Positions 7,157 to 11,358 of a stretch of DNA of 11,358 nt are shown piece by piece. A program made the position numbers and the translations under genes. The notes beneath the pieces are model-generated. The model made no database searches. It was not told where the DNA came from and saw only the letters and a program-made list of their open reading frames with translations. Each line of letters starts with the position of its first letter. Positions within the stretch are counted from its first letter, which is position 1. This DNA is from an uncultured Lachnospiraceae bacterium (lineage in GTDB: Bacteria > Bacillota > Clostridia > Lachnospirales > Lachnospiraceae): positions 1 to 11,358 of the forward strand of contig CACYEU010000068.1 of assembly GCA_902773445.1 (NCBI GenBank). The letters run 5' to 3'.

Positions 7157-7825
7157 ATGAATCTGCTTGGAGTACTGCAAGACGCCTATCCGACGCTGTT
7201 AAAGGGATTATTCACGACCGTTGAGGTAACCGTGATTTCTCTGCTGATCGCAGCGGTATTGGGCATTATCACCTGTCTGTTCAGAATCAGCCGCATTCCG
7301 CCGCTTCGGTGGATCGCACGGTTCTATATCTGGCTGATCAGAGGAACACCTATGCTCGTGCAGGCCATGTATATCTATCTGGCTCTGCCGCAGCTGCTGC
7401 AGATGATCACCGGATCAAATGTAAAGATCAGCATTTTTGCCGCCAGTATCGCGACGCTGTCGCTGAATGCGGGCGCCTATATGTCTGAGATCTTCCGCGG
7501 CGCGATCGAGGCAGTTCCGAAGGGACAGACCGAAGCTGCCCGCTCGCTCGGGCTTTCCTACGGCCAGACGATGCGGAAAGTAGTCCTGCCGCAGGCAGTC
7601 AAGATCTGTCTGCCTTCTCTGGTCAATCAGTGTATCATCACACTCAAGGACTCGACGATCCTGTATGCGATCGGTCTTGCGGAGATCATGTATTACGGCA
7701 AAGTATATGTCGGAAGAACCTTTGCGGTTTTCGGAACATATACATGGATCGCTGTTTTCTTCCTGGTCGTGATCTCAATATTGTCATTCATCTCGAGGAA
7801 GATCGAAAACAGACTGAAGAAATAA
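7157..7825 (+). CDS. Amino acid ABC transporter permease (HisM/GlnP family)
   Basis: Inner-membrane permease of 222 residues for polar amino acids, expected to work as a homodimer because only one permease gene is present. Hydrophobic segments occur at about 15-42, 55-83, 90-110 and 193-214, with shorter ones around 155-180. The cytoplasmic EAA loop, which docks on the ATPase, is EIFRGAIEAVPKGQTEAARS (111-130) followed by LGLS and the LPQA region. RGTPMLVQ (62-69) is another family signature. ATG at 7157 is preceded by TAGGAG and lies 34 bp after the binding-protein stop codon. Its own TAA overlaps the ribosome binding site of the ATPase gene, linking the two translationally. Confidence 0.95.
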   Translation: MNLLGVLQDAYPTLLKGLFTTVEVTVISLLIAAVLGIITCLFRISRIPPLRWIARFYIWLIRGTPMLVQAMYIYLALPQLLQMITGSNVKISIFAASIATLSLNAGAYMSEIFRGAIEAVPKGQTEAARSLGLSYGQTMRKVVLPQAVKICLPSLVNQCIITLKDSTILYAIGLAEIMYYGKVYVGRTFAVFGTYTWIAVFFLVVISILSFISRKIENRLKK

Positions 7826-7835
7826 GGAGTATCAT

Positions 7836-8579
7836 ATGTCAGTGACTGGCACGGAACCGAAAATCATTGTCAAAGACCTGCGCAAGAATTTTGAGATGGA
7901 GGTCCTCAAAGGCATCAACGCGGAAATCGACAAAGGTGAAGTCGTCTGCGTGATCGGACCTTCCGGCTCAGGTAAAAGCACATTCCTGCGCTGCCTCAAC
8001 GCGCTTGAGGAAGCGTCAGGCGGTCAGATCTTTGTCGACGGTGAAGAGATCACGGCTAAGAAAGCGGATGTCAACCGGATCCGCCGGCATATCGGTATGG
8101 TCTTCCAATCATTTAATCTGTTTCCGAATATGACGGTGAAGCAGAATATCGCGATGGCGCCGTCCCTGCTCAAAATCAAATCCAAAGAGGAGGCTGACGC
8201 CCGCGCAATGGAACTGCTGGAACGCGTCAATCTGAGCGAGAAGGCCGATGCAAAACCGGCCGATCTTTCAGGCGGTCAGCAGCAGCGTGTCGCGATTGCC
8301 CGCGCTCTGGCTATGGATCCCGATATCATGCTGTTCGATGAGCCGACCTCGGCTCTCGATCCTGAGATGGTCGGCGAAGTACTCCAAGTCATGAAAGAGC
8401 TCGCAGAGGCAGGCATGACGATGGTCGTCGTCACACATGAGATGGGATTTGCCCGTGATGTAGCCGACCGTATCTTCTTCGTCGATGAAGGGATCATCAT
8501 GGAGGAGGGAACACCTGAAGAAGTGTTTGACCACCCGCAGAATCCGCGTACACAAAGCTTCTTAAGCAAAGTACTCTGA
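7836..8579 (+). CDS. Amino acid ABC transporter ATP-binding protein (GlnQ/HisP family)
   Basis: Cytoplasmic ATPase of 247 residues that powers the importer. All motifs are intact: Walker A GPSGSGKST (41-49), Q-loop VFQSFNLFPN (89-98), signature LSGGQQQR (144-151), Walker B DIMLFDEP (163-170), D-loop SALD (172-175) and H-loop THEMGFA (200-206). Length and motifs match the polar amino acid subfamily (GlnQ, HisP, ArtP). ATG at 7836 with AAGGAG 6 nt upstream, 10 bp after the permease stop. It is the last gene of the operon: a strong hairpin lies 21 bp beyond its stop codon. Confidence 0.96.
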   Translation: MSVTGTEPKIIVKDLRKNFEMEVLKGINAEIDKGEVVCVIGPSGSGKSTFLRCLNALEEASGGQIFVDGEEITAKKADVNRIRRHIGMVFQSFNLFPNMTVKQNIAMAPSLLKIKSKEEADARAMELLERVNLSEKADAKPADLSGGQQQRVAIARALAMDPDIMLFDEPTSALDPEMVGEVLQVMKELAEAGMTMVVVTHEMGFARDVADRIFFVDEGIIMEEGTPEEVFDHPQNPRTQSFLSKVL

Positions 8580-8600
8580 GCCAATCAGAACTTAAAGAAA

Positions 8601-8632
8601 CGGCACACACCGCAAAGGTGCGTGCCGTTTTT
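8601..8632. terminator. Bidirectional rho-independent terminator between convergent operons
   Basis: CGGCACACACC (8601-8611) and GGTGCGTGCCG (8617-8627) form an 11-bp stem with loop GCAAA, followed by TTTTT for the importer operon. On the other strand the A-rich sequence before the stem gives TTTCTTT, so it can also end the dehydrogenase operon. The one imperfect pair is an A-C mismatch in the plus-strand RNA but a G-U wobble in the minus-strand RNA. Confidence 0.9.
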
Positions 8633-8660
8633 GATGTATTGTTTTATCGGAATTCGCTGA

Positions 8661-10340
8661 TCACTCAGCTGCGGCGCGCATCGTCTCAATAACTTCACGG
8701 AATTTCGCGCGTCCCCAGATCACCGGTACCGGGTAGAGCGGATTTGCCTCTTTCATCGCCCATGTGATGATCTGATCGATATCCTCGTCCTTGATCATAT
8801 CCAGGCCAACCGGAATACCCATGTCAGCTTTCATCTTCTCGATCCACGCGATGAATGCATTGGCCTTCTCTTCATCTGTTCCTCCTTCAATACCGCAGAC
8901 GTCGGCCAGATCGGCGAGACGTCCGTATACTGCAGGACCGAACGCGCGCATGACATGGGGCAGGATGATCGACATCGCCAGCCCGTGCGGTACGCCGTAG
9001 AGACCGCCGAGTGTATGTCCGATCGCGTGGACATAGCCGACACAGCCGCGGGTGAACGAACGGCCTGCGGCGAACGCGGCCTTCTGCATATTTTCGCGAG
9101 CTGATTTGTCAGTGCCGTCCTGATAGACTTTGTACAGATTGTTGTAGATCAGCCGTACCGCTTTTTTTGCCAGACGGTTCTCAAGTTTCGTGCAATACGT
9201 ATGGTTCGTATAGGACTCAACGGCGTGGCAGAGCGCGTCAAGACCGGTCGTCGCAGTGATAAACGGCGGCAGCCCGACAGTCAGATCGGGATCGAGCACC
9301 GCGTACCTCGGAATGATGACAGGATCATTGATCGATGCCTTATGATGTGTCTCAGAATCCGTGATCACAGCGGCAACCGTCGTCTCGGAACCGGTACCGG
9401 CCGTCGTCGGAATCGCAAAGAACGGCGGTATCCTTTTGTGAACTTTGAGAAGTCCCTGGAGTTGTCTGACGCTCTTCTTCGGATGTACAGCCTTCGCAGC
9501 GATGCCTTTGGCGCAGTCCATCGGAGATCCGCCGCCCATTGCGATCAGCGCCTGACAGTCATTCTCATGATAGAGTTTATAACCTTCTTCGACATTGTCG
9601 CTGGTCGGGTTCGGCTCGACGCCCGAATAGACAGTATATCCGATTCCTTCCTCGTCAAATTTCTTCAGCAGATTATCCGGAATACCGAGTTTCATCAATC
9701 CGCCGTCTGTCACGAACAGAATGTGACCGATATTCATCCGCTTTAAAATCGAGGGAAGCCGGTCAAGACTTCCGGCACCAGATATGAATTTCGGAGTCCT
9801 GTATCCGAGAAAATAATTGCCTACCTTCATTCCTGCCTGAAATGTTCTGCAATACGCGACATAAGCTTTATTTGCCATGTCATCCTCCTCTCCTGTTTCG
9901 TCAAATGTGACTTGTTCTCCATTCGGCGCGAATAAGGCAACCGCTCCTGCCGGACAGACGCGTTCGCAGATACCGCAGCCGATACAATTCTTTTCATCTG
10001 TACAATACGCGACTTCACTATCGATTCCGCCGCCGTCATACTTCGTCAGTTCGAGGCAGTCTTTTGGACAATTCTCGATACAGACCGAGCAGCCGACACA
10101 GAGTTCATTGTCGAAAGCCGGTTTCGGCCATTCGTCTTTTTTTACCCGGGCAGCTTTCGTTCCTGACGGCGTCAGTATCGCCTCTTTCGGGCAGACCCTG
10201 CCGCAGAGACCGCAGTTGATGCATTTGTCGGGATCGATCACATGCTGCTTTTTTGCCTCGCCCTCAATCGCATGGGCCGGACACTGCCTTGCACAGGCTG
10301 TACAGCCGATACAGGCTTTTGTAATTCTGAAATGTTCCAT
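8661..10340 (-). CDS. Polyferredoxin (4 x [4Fe-4S]) fused to iron-containing alcohol dehydrogenase
   Basis: A 559-residue cytoplasmic redox protein. The N-terminal part (about 1-140) has four CxxCxxCxxxCP motifs starting at C10, C40, C81 and C119, so it should carry four [4Fe-4S] clusters. From about 155 an iron-type (group III) alcohol dehydrogenase follows: GGGSPMDCAKG for NAD(P) binding, TTAGTGSE, and the metal ligands in TGLDALCHAVESY (Asp, His) and YVHAIGHTLGGLYGVPHG (two His). This part reduces aldehydes or oxidises alcohols with NAD(P)H. The ATG at 10340 has GGAGG 8 nt upstream; an ATG at 10346 would be only 2 nt from it. The junction holds a second ATG at 9878 with its own GGAGG (see separate entry). 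It is the third gene after the tungsten oxidoreductase and ThiS-like genes, 45 bp behind the latter. The polyferredoxin resembles the AorA-type electron-transfer partner of such oxidoreductases. The fusion could be real or an artefact. Confidence 0.88.
   Translation of the reverse strand: MEHFRITKACIGCTACARQCPAHAIEGEAKKQHVIDPDKCINCGLCGRVCPKEAILTPSGTKAARVKKDEWPKPAFDNELCVGCSVCIENCPKDCLELTKYDGGGIDSEVAYCTDEKNCIGCGICERVCPAGAVALFAPNGEQVTFDETGEEDDMANKAYVAYCRTFQAGMKVGNYFLGYRTPKFISGAGSLDRLPSILKRMNIGHILFVTDGGLMKLGIPDNLLKKFDEEGIGYTVYSGVEPNPTSDNVEEGYKLYHENDCQALIAMGGGSPMDCAKGIAAKAVHPKKSVRQLQGLLKVHKRIPPFFAIPTTAGTGSETTVAAVITDSETHHKASINDPVIIPRYAVLDPDLTVGLPPFITATTGLDALCHAVESYTNHTYCTKLENRLAKKAVRLIYNNLYKVYQDGTDKSARENMQKAAFAAGRSFTRGCVGYVHAIGHTLGGLYGVPHGLAMSIILPHVMRAFGPAVYGRLADLADVCGIEGGTDEEKANAFIAWIEKMKADMGIPVGLDMIKDEDIDQIITWAMKEANPLYPVPVIWGRAKFREVIETMRAAAE
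9876..9888 (-). promoter_or_regulatory. Internal ribosome binding site and start codon for a free alcohol dehydrogenase
   Basis: On the minus strand GGAGG (9888-9884) stands 5 nt before an in-frame ATG (9878-9876), the same spacing used by the ThiS-like gene nearby. Initiation here would give a 405-residue dehydrogenase (8661-9878) beginning MANKAYVAYCRTF, a length and N-terminus that fit stand-alone iron dehydrogenases. The protein linker ETGEEDD is this ribosome site read as codons. Confidence 0.6.
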
Positions 10341-10385
10341 AATCATTTCCTCCGAAATTATTATGTTTCTATCTGGCAGTCTTGT

Positions 10386-10643
10386 CTACCCGCCGCAGAC
10401 CGGCGACATCAGCATCACTTCGTCGCCGTCCTTCAATCCGGCAGATTTGGTCTTCTGCTTTCCGTTGACAAGCACGATACAACCGTCAATGTCTTTTGCC
10501 GTGATCTTGGTCTTTGGGTTGAGTTTTTTCGCCTCACGCATCAGAACCGGATAAAGGTCTTTGACATGCTCTGCGGAATCGACTGTCAATTCTTTGATGC
10601 CGGTATCAAGTCTGAACAGACCGAACAGTTTGATCTTGATCAT
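10386..10643 (-). CDS. ThiS/MoaD-like beta-grasp protein ending in Gly-Gly
   Basis: A small 85-residue protein of the ubiquitin-like ThiS/MoaD family. It opens IKIKLFGLFR, has the conserved middle IVLVNGKQK and LKDGDEVMLMSPVCGG, and ends in Gly-Gly. In this family the terminal glycine is adenylated and turned into a thiocarboxylate that donates sulfur, for example to the dithiolene of molybdopterin or tungstopterin. The gene sits between a tungsten oxidoreductase and a redox partner, and MoaD-like genes often accompany such oxidoreductases, so a role in their cofactor supply or assembly is likely (inference). ATG at 10643 has GGAGG 5 nt upstream, and this site overlaps the oxidoreductase stop codon, so the two are translationally linked. 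An activating E1-like or MoaE-like partner is not in the window. Confidence 0.85.
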   Translation of the reverse strand: MIKIKLFGLFRLDTGIKELTVDSAEHVKDLYPVLMREAKKLNPKTKITAKDIDGCIVLVNGKQKTKSAGLKDGDEVMLMSPVCGG

Positions 10644-10652
10644 GTTTTCCTC

Positions 10653-11358
10653 CTACTCGATGATCTGAAGCTTCTTCAGCGTATGCTTTGTCGGGATCCC
10701 TTTTGAATTCCACCCGCGGGCATGGTAATATGTCTTCTTCATCTTCTCGAGCGGAACTTTGGTTGTCGGATCATCCGGATCCTGAGGGATCTCTGTCAGG
10801 CGTTTCGGCAGAGAATCATCTTTTGCGCTCATGCCGAACCTTGCGCTGATATAGCGGTTGAGCGTATACCCTCTCTCACCGCAGCGCTTGTATTTTCCGA
10901 ATGTCATCGGAATACCGGTTGCGATCTCAAAGAATTTGCTCTGCTGGAAGACCGGCAGATTCAGATGCAGTGTCAGCGGGAACTTGTTCATAAAGCGCAG
11001 AACGAACCCAATATGCGGGATCGCGGCATTGGCAATTCTCGTGATGAGACCGTTCGGCCTTGTGATCAGGAATCCGGGGAAGAATCCGTATGATGTAAAG
11101 ACACATTGTCCGCTGGCGCCGATCATCTCCATCAGATCCTGGAAAACCATTGTGAAATCGGCCTTCGCTTTCGGAGTCTGCGGATCGGTGAATAGTCCCA
11201 GTCCCTCGACGATGACGAGATAACCGCCGTTCAAATGACAGCCGCCGCGGTTTGAGACAGCATAGCCGAGCCCCATACCGACCGCGCGCCGCGGTTCGTA
11301 GGCTGCCAGCTCAAGACCTTTCGACTGGATCGCGAACTCTTTTCCGCCGTATTTCTCA
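10653..11358 (-). CDS. Aldehyde:ferredoxin oxidoreductase, C-terminal part (5' end outside window)
   Basis: C-terminal 234 residues of a tungsten-pterin aldehyde:ferredoxin oxidoreductase (AOR), which interconverts aldehydes and carboxylic acids using ferredoxin. The family signature is clear: KGLELAAYEP, then MGLGYAVSNRGGCHLNGGY, corresponding to the conserved KGLE..AYDPR..G..L.YATS.RGACH block of AOR. Fragment residue 85, in SGQCVF (codon 11103-11105), is the likely fourth cysteine ligand of the [4Fe-4S] cluster near the pterin. The remaining three cysteines and the first pterin-binding domain would lie beyond the right edge, as full AORs are about 600-700 residues. The frame is open to base 11357. 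It is upstream of the ThiS-like gene and the polyferredoxin-dehydrogenase fusion in one operon, whose promoter is outside the window. The aldehyde substrate is unknown. An older-style start at 11276 is an internal Met, not a start. Confidence 0.92.
   Translation of the reverse strand, partial: EKYGGKEFAIQSKGLELAAYEPRRAVGMGLGYAVSNRGGCHLNGGYLVIVEGLGLFTDPQTPKAKADFTMVFQDLMEMIGASGQCVFTSYGFFPGFLITRPNGLITRIANAAIPHIGFVLRFMNKFPLTLHLNLPVFQQSKFFEIATGIPMTFGKYKRCGERGYTLNRYISARFGMSAKDDSLPKRLTEIPQDPDDPTTKVPLEKMKKTYYHARGWNSKGIPTKHTLKKLQIIE

Noticed and set aside
9877..10554. Open frame of 225 codons on the plus strand opposite the polyferredoxin
   Set aside because: It is antisense to four intact cysteine motifs and to the ThiS-like gene; its Ser/Pro/Gln-rich translation shows no family features.

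Overview
The window looks like a piece of an anaerobic Gram-positive genome, most likely a clostridial (Eubacteriales) gut-type bacterium. The reasons are strong AGGAGG ribosome binding sites before nearly every gene, a lipoprotein-type ABC binding protein, a tungsten aldehyde:ferredoxin oxidoreductase with polyferredoxin, moderate GC content, and tight operons. No RNA gene, CRISPR array, insertion sequence or phage gene was seen.

Layout. (1) Positions 1-635, minus: N-terminal 211 codons of an XRE-type regulator with membrane segments, running off the left edge. (2) Positions 776-6126, minus: one tight operon read from right to left. It encodes a class III PLP aminotransferase, a two-part class II aldolase, a TetR repressor (GTG start), an FGGY sugar kinase and a small GtrA-type membrane protein. 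The genes are 26 bp apart or closer, and two junctions overlap. (3) Positions 6127-6333: divergent promoter region with a near-perfect 12-bp-arm inverted repeat just downstream of the predicted operon -10 box, a natural operator position for the operon's own TetR. (4) Positions 6334-8579, plus: a complete three-gene polar amino acid ABC importer (lipoprotein, permease, ATPase). (5) Positions 8601-8632: a hairpin with flanking T/A tracts that can terminate both converging transcripts. (6) Positions 8661-11358, minus: an aldehyde-metabolism operon. It holds the C-terminal part of a tungsten aldehyde:ferredoxin oxidoreductase, a ThiS/MoaD-like protein ending in Gly-Gly, and an unusual in-frame fusion of a four-cluster polyferredoxin with an iron-containing alcohol dehydrogenase.

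How it may work together (inference). The importer brings in an amino compound. The aminotransferase removes the amino group, the kinase phosphorylates a hydroxyl group and the aldolase cleaves the product. The released aldehyde could then be oxidised to an acid with ferredoxin by the tungsten enzyme, or reduced to an alcohol by the iron dehydrogenase. Importer and catabolic operon share a divergent control region, which supports a joint role. The substrate cannot be named from sequence. The most notable points are the polyferredoxin-ADH fusion, whose linker is a Shine-Dalgarno site read as codons, and the degenerate second half of the aldolase.
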